NCBI RefSeq assembly: GCF_036014215.1
Contig: NZ_CP107921.1
Span: 7,933,501 to 7,997,500, forward strand
DNA length: 64,000 nucleotides
Origin: Streptomyces sp. NBC_00440
GTDB taxonomy: Bacteria; Actinomycetota; Actinomycetes; Streptomycetales; Streptomycetaceae
Reading direction: 5' to 3'
In this document: positions 51,140 through 59,781 of the stretch, in pieces
Layout: every line of letters begins with the position of its first letter
How positions within the stretch are numbered: the first letter of the stretch is position 1
Position numbers and translations under genes: made by a program
Notes under the pieces: generated by a model
What the model saw: the letters and a program-made list of their open reading frames with translations, nothing else
Told to the model about the DNA's origin: nothing
The model's database searches: none

Positions 51140-52489
51140 TTAACCGATCCCGGCATGACCTGCCAGTTTCGCCGCGTCCCGGTCGGGATTGGTCAGCAGG
51201 ACGACTGCCAACCCTCCGAGCACCATGGCGGCGCCCAGCATCATGAACCCGTGCCCGTAACCGTCGGCCGCCTTCTCGCTGGCGCCGACCAGTTTGCCGA
51301 TGACGATCGGGGCGACGATCGCGCCCAGGCTGTAGAAGGCCGTGACGATGCCGAAAACGGTGCTGCGCTGCTTGGCCGGTACGACGTCGGCCAGGCCGGC
51401 GAACGCGACACCATAGCTGGACGCGCTCAGGGAGGTGCTGAGAATGATCAGGGCCATCTCCACGCCCCGAGGCCCCACCAGGGGGAAGGCGATCGTCGCC
51501 AGCCCGCCGGCCAGTACGAGGCAACCGGGCAGTATGCCCCGGGCCGCCCGGTTGGAGGCGCCGCGCTTGCTCATCGCGCGGGAGGCGAAGCCCACGAGGA
51601 TGACGGACACCACCGTGCCCAGGAACGGCAGAGCGGTCAGCCGGCCGGTCGCGTTGGCTCCGTAGCCCAAACCGTCGCGCAGGTAGAGCGGCAGCCAGCT
51701 GATCATCACCGCGGTGCCGGCGTACGTGACGAGCAGCAGGAGCATCAGGCCGACGAGTGTGCCGGTGCTGAACAGCCGCCTCAGCGGGACGCGTTCGGGC
51801 AGTGTGCCAGCCGCCATGACCTCGCCGTCGCCGTCGCCGTCGCCGCCGTCGTCGTGGGCGAGGGGGCCGTCCCGGCCGACCGCCAGCCACAGTGCCGCCG
51901 CCACGACGCCGACCACGGCCAGCGCGCCGAACGCGGCGTGCCAGGAGTAGCTGGTGATCATCCAGGTGGCCAGCGGGGCGGCGACCACCGGCCCGATCCC
52001 CGCGCCGGCCACGACCAGTGAGCTGGGCACCGTCCGTTTGTGTGCGGGGAACCAGGAGTGCGTCGCCTGCATGGCCAGGGCGGTGGTGGGTCCCTCGGCG
52101 AAGCCGAGCAGGACACGGCAGGCGACGATGGCGGTGAAGCCGACCTGTCCCGCCATGGGGGCGAGGCTGACCGCCCACAACAGGGCGATGCCGCCGAGCA
52201 GCCAGCGGGCCTTCACCTTGCCGCCCAGCCATCCGCCGGTGATGCTGCCGACCGCGAAGAGCCAGAAGAAGCTGCTCTGGATGACCCCGAACCGGTCGGG
52301 GCTCAGTCTCACCTCCCGCATGATGTCCACGCCGGCGACCCCCACGACGACCTTGTCGGCGAAGTTGGCGAGCATCAAGAGGAGGAGCACCGTCAGGACG
52401 GCCCATGCCCTGCGGCTGACTGCGGGCCTGACCGCAGGGGTCCCACGGCGTGGGGCGGCCCCGGCAGCAGCGTGCTGATCAATCGTCAT
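51140..52489 (-). CDS. MFS transporter (anion:cation symporter-like)
   Basis: A 449-residue membrane protein with about twelve helices. The opening VLTVLLLLMLANFADKVVVGVAG and FFWLFAVGSITGGWLGGKV are those of the ACS/aromatic-acid type of the major facilitator superfamily; GFAEGPTTALAMQATHSWFP follows. These carriers import organic acids with protons. A cytoplasmic loop after helix 6 holds an Asp/Gly repeat (DGGDGDGDGE). The ATG at 52489 follows GGGAG. A full copy of the 16-bp motif lies 36 bases upstream, so it likely imports the acid degraded by the cluster. Confidence 0.9.
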   Translation of the reverse strand: MTIDQHAAAGAAPRRGTPAVRPAVSRRAWAVLTVLLLLMLANFADKVVVGVAGVDIMREVRLSPDRFGVIQSSFFWLFAVGSITGGWLGGKVKARWLLGGIALLWAVSLAPMAGQVGFTAIVACRVLLGFAEGPTTALAMQATHSWFPAHKRTVPSSLVVAGAGIGPVVAAPLATWMITSYSWHAAFGALAVVGVVAAALWLAVGRDGPLAHDDGGDGDGDGEVMAAGTLPERVPLRRLFSTGTLVGLMLLLLVTYAGTAVMISWLPLYLRDGLGYGANATGRLTALPFLGTVVSVILVGFASRAMSKRGASNRAARGILPGCLVLAGGLATIAFPLVGPRGVEMALIILSTSLSASSYGVAFAGLADVVPAKQRSTVFGIVTAFYSLGAIVAPIVIGKLVGASEKAADGYGHGFMMLGAAMVLGGLAVVLLTNPDRDAAKLAGHAGIG

Positions 52490-52524
52490 GGATTCTCCCG
52501 GATTCAACGCCTGATTGGCCGGAA

Positions 52525-52540
52525 GTGAACCATCGCTAAC
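52525..52540. promoter_or_regulatory. 16-bp motif, site 3 (transporter gene)
   Basis: Read on the minus strand it is GTTAGCGATGGTTCAC, a full match to the consensus. It is 36 bases before the transporter start. Confidence 0.7.
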
Positions 52541-52596
52541 ATGGCGTGGCAAGGGTTTGGGCAGTCCTGACGGCATCTCATGGCCGACGATCTTGG

Positions 52597-52612
52597 GTTA
52601 TCAGTGTTTCAC
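52597..52612. promoter_or_regulatory. 16-bp motif, site 4 (crotonase/SDR unit)
   Basis: GTTATCAGTGTTTCAC, a full match to the consensus. It is 57 bases from site 3, and both may be bound together. The crotonase start is 340 bases downstream. Confidence 0.65.
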
Positions 52613-52952
52613 TTAGTGCCCGCAGTCGAGCAACGTCTCGACGTTGACACCCGCTGAGGGGCTGTGGTTCTCTGCGAGCGATGGTGATCGGACGGTCATC
52701 AGGACCCGCGGACCATTCGATCCGCCACGTGTGAAGAGCAGGTGTCCTCACACGCACCCACAGACGCGCCGCTCTGCGGGCCGCCCCGGGACGTTCACGC
52801 CGCGCGACCGCGCCCTGGCCGGATCGAAAACGCCATGACCGGGCACGGCCGGCGTTCACCGGACGGTGCGATGAGCACCTGGAGCCGGGCAGCCGCAGCC
52901 GAAGACAGATGGCGTCCCGGACTGTCACGACGGTTGATTCAAGGAGAGCTCC

Positions 52953-53738
52953 ATGCAGCGCTTGAAGTTCCTCACGTACAACACCGACGGCCACGTCGCG
53001 GTCGTGAACCTCGCCCATCCGCCGGTCAACGCGGTGACGGAAACGATGTACCAGGAGATCCGGCATCTCTTCGGCAACACAGCCGAGTACCTTCCCGACG
53101 CCCGCGCCATCGTGCTCACCGGCGGTGAGAGCAAGCACTTCTGCGGTGGCAGCGACCTCAACGGATTCGCCGAACTCACCCCGGAGAACGCGCCCGAGCG
53201 GATGCGGACCGTCCGCGAGGCGTTCTGGGCGATCTACGACTGCCCCCTGCCGGTGATCGCCGCCGTGCACGGCGCGGCGCTCGGCACCGGTCTGGCCATC
53301 GCCGCCTCCTGCGACATGGTGATCGCTGCCGAAGGAGCGAAGATCGGACTGCCCGAGGTCGCAGTCGGTATGATGGGGGGCGCCAAGCACGCGTCCCGTC
53401 TGGTGCCGCCTGCCCTGGCCCGGCTGCTCCACTACACCGCTGATCCGCTGCCTGCCGAGGACTTCGTCGCTCACGGAGGCGTCCTCAAGGTCGTCCCGCG
53501 CGAGCGGTTGCTGGACGAGGCCACGGCGCTGGCTGCGCGGATGGCGCGCCACAGTCCGGTCGCGTTGGGCTTCGCCAAGCGCAGTCTGAACACGATCGAG
53601 TACATGGACCTCAAGTCGGGTTACGAGTTCGAGCAGGGACTCTCCGGCGAGCTGTCGGCCTACCCCGACGCCAAGGAAGCCGTTACTGCCTTCTTCGAGC
53701 GTCGCGAGCCGAAGTACACGGGGTGGGTGAACGATTGA
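52953..53738 (+). CDS. Enoyl-CoA hydratase/isomerase family protein
   Basis: A 261-residue crotonase-fold protein. The oxyanion-hole segments are KHFCGGSDLNGFAEL and HGAALGTGLAIAASCDM. The usual catalytic glutamates of enoyl-CoA hydratase are not clearly both present (PEVAVGMMGGAKHAS holds one), so isomerase, hydrolase or lyase chemistry on an acyl-CoA is possible. The ATG at 52953 follows AAGGAGAG. The stop codon overlaps the next start (TGATG), linking it to the SDR gene. Confidence 0.87.
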   Translation: MQRLKFLTYNTDGHVAVVNLAHPPVNAVTETMYQEIRHLFGNTAEYLPDARAIVLTGGESKHFCGGSDLNGFAELTPENAPERMRTVREAFWAIYDCPLPVIAAVHGAALGTGLAIAASCDMVIAAEGAKIGLPEVAVGMMGGAKHASRLVPPALARLLHYTADPLPAEDFVAHGGVLKVVPRERLLDEATALAARMARHSPVALGFAKRSLNTIEYMDLKSGYEFEQGLSGELSAYPDAKEAVTAFFERREPKYTGWVND

Positions 53739-54508
53739 TGACCGGTCCGGTCGACTACGCGCACGAGTTCCAGGGCAAGGCCGCCCTGATCACCGGCGGA
53801 GCCTCAGGTATCGGCCTGGCGACTGCCCGGCGTCTGGTCGCCGGTGGCGCGGCCGTCGCCCTCGCCGACTTCGACGAGGAAGGCGGCCGCAAAGCCGCTG
53901 CCGAGCTGACGGCAAGGGGAGGGCGCTCCCTGGCGATTCCGATGGACGTCGGCGACCCCGGGTCGGTACGCGTCGGAGTCGAGGAAGCCGCGGACTGCCT
54001 CGGCGGACTGCACCTGGTCGTCAACAGCGCGGGCATTACCGGGCGCAGGGAACTTCTCGGCGAGTACGCGCTGGACACATGGCACAGTGTGATCGCCACC
54101 AACCTGGACGGCGTCTTCCACTCGATGCGCTACACGCTGCCCGTCATCCTGGACTCCGGCGGCGGCGCCGTCGTCAATGTGTCCTCCATTCTGGGCATCA
54201 ACGGCCGTATCGCGTCGAGCGCGTACACCGCCGCCAAGCACGGCGTGATCGGTCTGACCAAGACCGCCGCCCTGGAATACGCGACACAGGGTGTGCGCTT
54301 CAACGCCGTGGGCCCCGGCTTCATCGAGACCCCGATGATGACCCGTGCGGGCGAGGCGGCCCGCGACCATGCGGCCGGTCTGGCACCGGTCCAGCGGGTG
54401 GGCACCGCCGATGAGGTGGCGGAGCTCATCGTCTTCCTGCTCTCCGACCGCGCGTCCTTCATCAACGGCAGCTACCACCTGGTCGACGGGGCGTACTCCG
54501 CGCGTTGA
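53738..54508 (+). CDS. Short-chain dehydrogenase/reductase
   Basis: A 256-residue SDR with cofactor motif ITGGASGIGLATAR near residue 15, NSAGITGRREL, catalytic Ser (VSSILGINGR) and YTAAKHG. The aspartate in ALADFDEEGG suggests NAD. The C terminus FINGSYHLVDGAYSAR is typical. It is translationally coupled to the crotonase gene by TGATG. Its likely role is oxidation of a hydroxyl on an acyl-CoA or ring intermediate. A decayed oxidoreductase fragment follows 40 bases later. Confidence 0.92.
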   Translation: MTGPVDYAHEFQGKAALITGGASGIGLATARRLVAGGAAVALADFDEEGGRKAAAELTARGGRSLAIPMDVGDPGSVRVGVEEAADCLGGLHLVVNSAGITGRRELLGEYALDTWHSVIATNLDGVFHSMRYTLPVILDSGGGAVVNVSSILGINGRIASSAYTAAKHGVIGLTKTAALEYATQGVRFNAVGPGFIETPMMTRAGEAARDHAAGLAPVQRVGTADEVAELIVFLLSDRASFINGSYHLVDGAYSAR

Positions 54509-54548
54509 CCGGCTGCCGGAGCGGAGGACGATCCAGACACGGAGGCCC

Positions 54549-54653
54549 ATGCAGATCAAAGCTGTCAGGTTTCACGCGTTCGGGAGTGCTCCCGAGGTGG
54601 TCACCGTGCCCGAACCCGAGCCGGGACCGGGCCAGGTCCTGCCGAACGCCTGA
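54549..54653 (+). pseudogene. Fragment of a medium-chain (MDR) oxidoreductase gene
   Basis: A 34-codon frame with a good ribosome site (CGGAGG) and an ATG at 54549. The product, MQIKAVRFHAFGSAPEVV and then EPEPGPGQV, is the exact N terminus of a zinc or quinone-type MDR oxidoreductase, which is normally more than 300 residues. A stop codon follows at once, and no later part of such a gene is seen before the next gene. The rest has evidently been deleted. The intact start suggests a recent event; the third gene of this operon was probably an oxidoreductase of the same pathway. Confidence 0.75.
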
Positions 54654-54662
54654 TCCGCGGGC

Positions 54663-54696
54663 GAAGCCCCCTGCCCGCACTGGGCCGGGGGGCTTC
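54663..54696. terminator. Terminator between the MDR fragment and the thiolase gene
   Basis: A 9-base-pair outer stem (54663-54671 with 54688-54696) encloses a 4-base-pair inner stem. It sits between convergent units. Confidence 0.7.
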
Positions 54697-54714
54697 CTGC
54701 ATCGTGAGGGGACG

Positions 54715-55884
54715 TCACAACAGCTCAAGAATGGTGGCGTTGGCCATACCGCCGCCTTCACACATGGACTGCAGGCCGTAGCGGATGCCGTTGTCGCGCA
54801 TGTGGTGGACCAGGGTGGTCATGATGCGGGCCCCGGAGCCGCCGATGGGGTGGCCGATCGCCATGGCACCTCCGTTGGGGTTCATGCGCGCGTAGTCGGC
54901 CCCGGTCTCACGCAGCCAGGCGAGGGTGACCGAGGCGAAGGCTTCGTTGATCTCGAAGACGCCGATGTCGTCGAGGACCAGGCCGGACTTCTTCAGGGCT
55001 TTCGCGGTGGCCGGGATGGGGCCCTTGAGCATGGTGACGGGGTCGGTGCCGGCGATCACAGCGGTGTGGATACGGGCCATCGGCGTCCAGCCCTGCTGCT
55101 CGGCGACCTCGCTGGTGGTGATGAGCAGGGCGCCGGTGCCGTCGGAGATCTGGGAAGCGTTGCCTGCGGTGATGCTCCCGCCCTCACGGAAGGCGGGGTT
55201 GAGGCCGCCCAGCGTCTCCAGTGTGGAGCCTCGTCGCACGCCCTCGTCCGTATCGAAGACGCTGGTGGTGCCCTCGGCGTTGGTGACGCGGATGGGGGCG
55301 ATCTGATCCGTGAAGCGGCCCTCGCCGATCGCTCGGAGTGCGCGGGCGTGCGAGTCCACGCCGTGCTGGTCCATCTCGGCACGGGAGATGCCGTACTCGT
55401 CAGCGATCAACTGGGCACCCGTACCCTGGTTGAAGCGGACGCCGTTGTAGCGCTCCCACACATCAGGCCCGAAGGGCTCGCCGAAGCGGCCCTCCATACG
55501 GGCGGTTCCCAGCGGAACCGCGCTCATGATCTCGACTCCGCCGGCCACGGCCACGTCGTATTGGCCTGATATGACGCCGGCCGCCGCCTGGTGCACGGCC
55601 TGCTGCGAGGAGCCGCACTGCCGGTCGACGGTCAGTCCGGGTACGGACTCGGGCCAGCCGGCGGCCAGCACCGCGGCGCGGCCTATGCAGCCGGACTGCA
55701 TACCGACGGCTCCGGCGCAGCCCCAGATGACGTCGTCGACCAACTCCGGGTCGAGACCGGCGCGTTCGACCAGGGCGTTGAGCACGTGGGCGGAGAGTGA
55801 GGCCGAGTGCATCGTCGACAGCGAGCCGTTGCGCTTGCCTACGGCGGTGCGTACGGCATCGACGATCACTGCGTCTCGTCGCAT
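54715..55884 (-). CDS. Acetyl-CoA acetyltransferase / 3-ketoacyl-CoA thiolase
   Basis: A 389-residue classical thiolase. The nucleophile Cys is in VDRQCGSSQQAVHQAA near residue 88; His is in AIGHPIGGSGARI and the second Cys in SMCEGGGMANATILE. It performs the last step of beta-oxidation, thiolytic release of acetyl- or propionyl-CoA. This is the second thiolase in the cluster and differs from the SCP2 type at 49.7 kb, consistent with separate rounds of chain shortening. The ATG at 55884 follows AAGGAG. It is divergent from the paired dehydrogenase operon; a motif copy lies 208 bases upstream. Confidence 0.93.
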   Translation of the reverse strand: MRRDAVIVDAVRTAVGKRNGSLSTMHSASLSAHVLNALVERAGLDPELVDDVIWGCAGAVGMQSGCIGRAAVLAAGWPESVPGLTVDRQCGSSQQAVHQAAAGVISGQYDVAVAGGVEIMSAVPLGTARMEGRFGEPFGPDVWERYNGVRFNQGTGAQLIADEYGISRAEMDQHGVDSHARALRAIGEGRFTDQIAPIRVTNAEGTTSVFDTDEGVRRGSTLETLGGLNPAFREGGSITAGNASQISDGTGALLITTSEVAEQQGWTPMARIHTAVIAGTDPVTMLKGPIPATAKALKKSGLVLDDIGVFEINEAFASVTLAWLRETGADYARMNPNGGAMAIGHPIGGSGARIMTTLVHHMRDNGIRYGLQSMCEGGGMANATILELL

Positions 55885-56091
55885 GGGGAATCTCCTTGCT
55901 GAGGGTGAGGGTGTGCTGAGGGTGTGCTGAGGGAAGGAAGGCGGACGGGGCGGGGGCGTGGCCCCCTTCTCGCATGTGCGGCAGGCCGTTCCGAACTCTC
56001 TGGGCTCGGCACTGACTGTGGACCAGTGATGGAGGGCCTCCGGGGGTGCGGAGTGCGAATCTCCGCTTCCGCCGACAATTTCCTGATGCGA

Positions 56092-56107
56092 GTTATCAAG
56101 TATTCAC
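56092..56107. promoter_or_regulatory. 16-bp motif, site 5 (thiolase gene side)
   Basis: GTTATCAAGTATTCAC, a full match to the consensus, in the divergent region 208 bases before the thiolase start. Confidence 0.7.
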
Positions 56108-56263
56108 TTTTGCGTTCAGGGGGTCTACTGTCAAGCGTGGGTCGGACGTGGATGGCAAGCGCCGACTCTGCGGTCAAGCGAGCCGTGCCACGTATGCCCG
56201 GGCTTGTGCCCGCGAGTGATCGGCGGCCCGGGAGCCCCTGAGGTGGTAGGCCTGGTTGGTCGA

Positions 56264-56279
56264 GTTATCAATAATTAAC
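56264..56279. promoter_or_regulatory. 16-bp motif, site 6 (paired dehydrogenase operon)
   Basis: GTTATCAATAATTAAC, a full match to the consensus and the most AT-rich copy. It lies 22 bases before the ATG at 56302, so the promoter must overlap it and the leader must be very short. Confidence 0.7.
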
Positions 56280-56301
56280 TTTTGACCGTGAGGTCCCTAC
56301 G

Positions 56302-57555
56302 ATGAGCCGGTACCCCGCCACGAATCAGGAGTCGCGTGACGTGACCGCGAGAGCCTGGCCCGCGGAATTCCGCAGCCATGTCAGGGAATTCATCCACACC
56401 GCGCTGCCCCCGGCCCTGGCCGGGGTGACCGGCTTCGCCGAGCGCGCTCGCGCCTACCGCGCAGCCCTGCACCGTGCGGGTCTGGCGGGCCTGGGCATCC
56501 CCGCCGAATTCGGCGGCCAGGGACTCGGCGAGGCCGAGGAACGCATCTTCGCTGAGGAGTCGGCAGGGAGCGTCCCCGGCGAGGACCGGGTATTCCAGGT
56601 GGGCGCACGCCTGGTGGTGCCCAGCCTCATCGGCCGAGGCGCCCACGACCTGGCCCGGGAGTTCGGACCGGGACTGCTGTCCGGCGAGATGATCTGCTGC
56701 CAGTTGTTCTCCGAGCCCGAGGCGGGCTCGGACCTTGCCGGAGTACGTACCCGCGCGGCGCGCACGAAGGACGGCGACTGGCTGGTCACCGGACAGAAGG
56801 TGTGGACCTCCTATGCCCAGTACGCGGGACTCGGCCTGCTCCTGGCGCGTACCGACGCCGAAGCGCCGAAACACCATGGCCTGTCGATGTTCCTCGTCGA
56901 CATGGACGCCCCTGGCGTGGAGGTGCGGCCGCTCCGGCAGATGTCCGGTGACTGCGAGTTCAACGAGGTCTTCTTCGACGAGGTGCGGGTGCCCGCCGAC
57001 CGGCTCGTCGGGCGTCCCGGGGAAGGCTGGCCGGCCGCCGTCGCGGTGCTCGGCCACGAGCGCGTGGGAGTCTCGCGCGGAGACGACAGCTCGCCACGCC
57101 GCCCCATCCCGTACGAAAGGCTGCTCGAACTCGCCCGGCACGGCGGGCGCGACAGCGATCCCGCGGTCCGCGAACGGCTGCTCGACGCCTTCCTCGGCCA
57201 GCGGACCGCAGCCCTGGTCAGTCGCCGGATCGCCGCACGTACCCTGGCAGGGGCCGAGCCAGGACCCGAGACATCGGTAGGAAAGCTGCTGCGCACCGCC
57301 AACGGCCTGCACGCTGCCCGTCTCGCCTCCGACGTCGCCCTCGGCGCGGGCGCGACCTGGGCGGGCGACGACACCCTGGCCGCGGACGCCGCCTTCTGGG
57401 TGCTGGACGCTCCCGGGATGGCGATGGGCGGCGGTACCGACGAGATCCAGCGCAACACCATCGGCGAGCGGGTGCTCGGTCTGCCGCGTGAGCATTCGGT
57501 CGAGCGGGGCGTCCCGTTCCGCGACCTCGTCCGTACCCGGGAGGGGCAGCAGTGA
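56302..57555 (+). CDS. Acyl-CoA dehydrogenase, first member of a heteromeric-type pair
   Basis: A 417-residue FAD enzyme of the FadE17/ChsE-like branch. Motifs: LFSEPEAGSDLAGVRTRA, VTGQKVWTSYAQYA, VRVPADRLVGRPGEGW and the C-terminal GGGTDEIQRNTIGERVLGLPRE. Such proteins pair with a second, shorter dehydrogenase to form alpha2-beta2 enzymes that take bulky substrates such as steroid side-chain CoA esters. The partner gene follows with a four-base overlap. The start at 56302 is the ATG after GTGAGG. The operon continues with a luciferase-like oxidoreductase and a crotonase. Confidence 0.92.
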   Translation: MSRYPATNQESRDVTARAWPAEFRSHVREFIHTALPPALAGVTGFAERARAYRAALHRAGLAGLGIPAEFGGQGLGEAEERIFAEESAGSVPGEDRVFQVGARLVVPSLIGRGAHDLAREFGPGLLSGEMICCQLFSEPEAGSDLAGVRTRAARTKDGDWLVTGQKVWTSYAQYAGLGLLLARTDAEAPKHHGLSMFLVDMDAPGVEVRPLRQMSGDCEFNEVFFDEVRVPADRLVGRPGEGWPAAVAVLGHERVGVSRGDDSSPRRPIPYERLLELARHGGRDSDPAVRERLLDAFLGQRTAALVSRRIAARTLAGAEPGPETSVGKLLRTANGLHAARLASDVALGAGATWAGDDTLAADAAFWVLDAPGMAMGGGTDEIQRNTIGERVLGLPREHSVERGVPFRDLVRTREGQQ

Positions 57556-58697
57556 TTCCGTATCCGCTGAGTGAACTGACAGACGAGCGCGCCGAGTTGG
57601 CCACAACTGTCCGTAAACTTTTCGAGCGTCACTGCGACGAGCGGCAGGTGCGCGCCCGGATGGAACGGCGTGAGGGCTTCGACCCGGCAACGCACCGCGA
57701 ACTCGCGGAGATGATCGGGGTGTTCGCGCTTCAGGTGCCCGAGGAGTACGGCGGAGCGGGCTTCGGGCCCGGTGATCTGCTGCCGGTCTTCGAGGAGGCC
57801 GGGCGAGCGCTGTACGGCGGCCCTCTGCTGTCCAGCACGACCGCCGCCGCGGCGCTGACGGCCATCGGGGACCCACAGGTCTGCGCCCGGCTCCTGCCGG
57901 ACATCGCAGCGGGCCGCACGGTGGCGACCCTCGCGGGGATGGACGGAGCTCCCTCCCCGATAGCCGCGGCCCGCGACGCTGCCGGCTCCTGGACGCTGAC
58001 GGGCGCCGCGGAGCCGGTGCTGGACGGAGCCGACGCGGACCTGCTGCTGGTCCCGGCCCGCACGGGGGACGAGGTCGGGCTGTTCGCCGTCGCCACCGAC
58101 GGCTTGGCGCGTACTCCGCTGCAAGGCCTGGACATGACCCGACGTCAGGCCGTGGTGATGCTCTCGGGCACCTCCGCCGAGCAGGTCGCAGCCGGCCCCG
58201 CCGCAGAGGCCGCATTGCGTGCGGCCCTCGACCACGCGGCCCTCGCAGTGGCCGCCGAGTGCCTGGGTGCGGCCCGTCGTTGTCTGGAGGATGCGGTGGC
58301 CTACGCCCTGACCCGGTACCAGTTCAGCCGGCCGATCGGCGGATTTCAGGCGGTCAAGCACCGGCTCGCCTCCCTGTGGGCCCGGACGGAGGCAGCGGGC
58401 GTGGTGCTCCGCTCCGCGGTCGCAGCGCTCGACACTGCCGGTCGTCCCGAACCCCTGGACAGCGCACACGCCTTCATCGCCTGCGTCGACGCCCTCGACG
58501 GGTGCGCCGAAGGCACGATTCGGGTGCATGGTGGCATCGGGTTCACCTGGGAGCACTCCGCGCACCTCTACTTCCGGCGGGCTCGCGCCGCGCAGACCCT
58601 GCTGGGTCCACTGTCCGCACATCGGGCCCGCGTCGCGCGGCTCGCCGGACTCGACGCCGCGTCCGCGGCTCACCCACAAGGAGAACCCGCACGATGA
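57552..58697 (+). CDS. Acyl-CoA dehydrogenase, second member of the pair
   Basis: A 381-residue protein. It has the FAD and fold signatures VPEEYGGAGFGPGDLLPVFEEAG, RYQFSRPIGGFQAVKH and the C-terminal VHGGIGFTWEHSAHLYFRRA. The ending is that of the non-classical FadE subunits found in heteromeric dehydrogenases; the middle is shortened and weakly conserved. The GTG start overlaps the stop codon of the first dehydrogenase (GTGA), and its own stop overlaps the next gene (ATGA). The pairing recalls fadE17-fadE18 of Mycobacterium tuberculosis. Confidence 0.9.
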   Translation: MIPYPLSELTDERAELATTVRKLFERHCDERQVRARMERREGFDPATHRELAEMIGVFALQVPEEYGGAGFGPGDLLPVFEEAGRALYGGPLLSSTTAAAALTAIGDPQVCARLLPDIAAGRTVATLAGMDGAPSPIAAARDAAGSWTLTGAAEPVLDGADADLLLVPARTGDEVGLFAVATDGLARTPLQGLDMTRRQAVVMLSGTSAEQVAAGPAAEAALRAALDHAALAVAAECLGAARRCLEDAVAYALTRYQFSRPIGGFQAVKHRLASLWARTEAAGVVLRSAVAALDTAGRPEPLDSAHAFIACVDALDGCAEGTIRVHGGIGFTWEHSAHLYFRRARAAQTLLGPLSAHRARVARLAGLDAASAAHPQGEPAR

Positions 58698-59749
58698 CCG
58701 TCACTCCGCACACCCCGGGACCGCTGAAGCTGGACACCACCGCGATCGGCGCTCCGTCAGAGGTGATCGAGGCAGCGGTGGCCGCCGAGCGGCGTGGGGT
58801 CGACCGGATCCTCATGTCGGAGACCGCCCACGAGCCGTTCCAGCCCCTCGCCGTCGCCGCCTCCCGCACCTCGGCCATCGAGGTCGGCACCGGCGTGGCC
58901 ATCGCCTTCGCCCGCACCCCGATGACTCTGGCCTCCAGCGCATGGACGCTGCAGCAGCTCTCCCGCGGCCGCGCCGTGATCGGCCTGGGCTCGCAGATCA
59001 AGGCGCACATCACGCGCCGCTTCGCGATGCCGTGGTCCAGCCCGGCGGCCCGCATGAAGGAGTTCGTCAGCGCGACCCGCACGATCTGGAACAGCTGGCA
59101 GACCGGCGAAAAGCTGCAGTTCCGCGGCGAGTTCTACACGCACACACTGATGAATCCGCTGTTCGACCCGGGCCCGCTGGAACAGGGCGAGCCGCTCGTA
59201 CTCATCGCGGCTGTCGGTCCACGGATGGCGGCCACGGCGGGTGCGGTCGGCGACGGTGTGATCTGCCACCCCTTCAGCACAGTGCCGTACATCACCGAGC
59301 AGCTCGCTCCCGGCGTGCTGGAGGCCCGTGCCGAGGCCGCGGCCGATGGAGCACCCTGGACCACGCGGCCCTTCGAGATCACCGGCAGCGTCCTCACCGT
59401 GACCGGCCGCACCGAGGAGGAGTACGGGCACTCCCTCGCGGGCATTCGCGAGCGCATCGCCTTCTACGGCTCCACGCCGGCGTACCGGCCCGTGCTGGAG
59501 CACCACGGCTGGGGCGCGCTTCAGGAAGAACTGCACACGCTGTCGTTGCAGGGCCGCTGGAAGGAGATGGGCCAGCTCATCGACGCCGACGTCCTGAACG
59601 CCTTCGCCGTGGTCGCCGAGACTCCGGCCGATGCAGGCCGGCTCGTCCGTGAGCGCTACACCGGTGTGTACCACCGGGTGTCGATTTCGCTCGGTGCCGA
59701 ATCCGACCCGGCACTCGCGCTGGACATCCTCGACGGAATCCGGCGCTGA
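58694..59749 (+). CDS. Luciferase-like (LLM) F420-dependent oxidoreductase, TIGR03617 type
   Basis: A 351-residue TIM-barrel oxidoreductase. Features: GVDRILMSETAHEPFQPLAVAA, the strand EVGTGVAIAFARTPMTLA, SRGRAVIGLGSQIKAHI and FRGEFYTHTLM. These match the luciferase-like F420-dependent subfamily TIGR03617, seen in actinobacterial lipid and sterol degradation loci. It may reduce or oxidise a CoA-bound ring or enone intermediate. In M. tuberculosis a luciferase-like monooxygenase (Rv1936) stands next to fadE17-fadE18 and echA13, the same set as here. The ATG overlaps the stop of the previous gene. Confidence 0.9.
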   Translation: MTVTPHTPGPLKLDTTAIGAPSEVIEAAVAAERRGVDRILMSETAHEPFQPLAVAASRTSAIEVGTGVAIAFARTPMTLASSAWTLQQLSRGRAVIGLGSQIKAHITRRFAMPWSSPAARMKEFVSATRTIWNSWQTGEKLQFRGEFYTHTLMNPLFDPGPLEQGEPLVLIAAVGPRMAATAGAVGDGVICHPFSTVPYITEQLAPGVLEARAEAAADGAPWTTRPFEITGSVLTVTGRTEEEYGHSLAGIRERIAFYGSTPAYRPVLEHHGWGALQEELHTLSLQGRWKEMGQLIDADVLNAFAVVAETPADAGRLVRERYTGVYHRVSISLGAESDPALALDILDGIRR

Positions 59750-59781
59750 CCGACCACCTCTCCCGGGAAGGGAAGTACGCC

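Larger units (their letters stand above)
52490..52952. other. Divergent control region of the transporter and crotonase genes
   Basis: A 463-base region with two motif copies (52525-52540 and 52597-52612). The 340 bases after the second copy hold no convincing gene; the AAGGAG ribosome site of the crotonase gene ends the region. A small inverted repeat lies at 52631-52646. Confidence 0.5.
55885..56301. other. Divergent control region of the thiolase and paired dehydrogenase genes
   Basis: A 417-base region with two full copies of the 16-bp motif (56092-56107 and 56264-56279). A short direct repeat (GTGCTGAGG-type units) lies at about 55895-55935. No gene was found. Confidence 0.55.
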
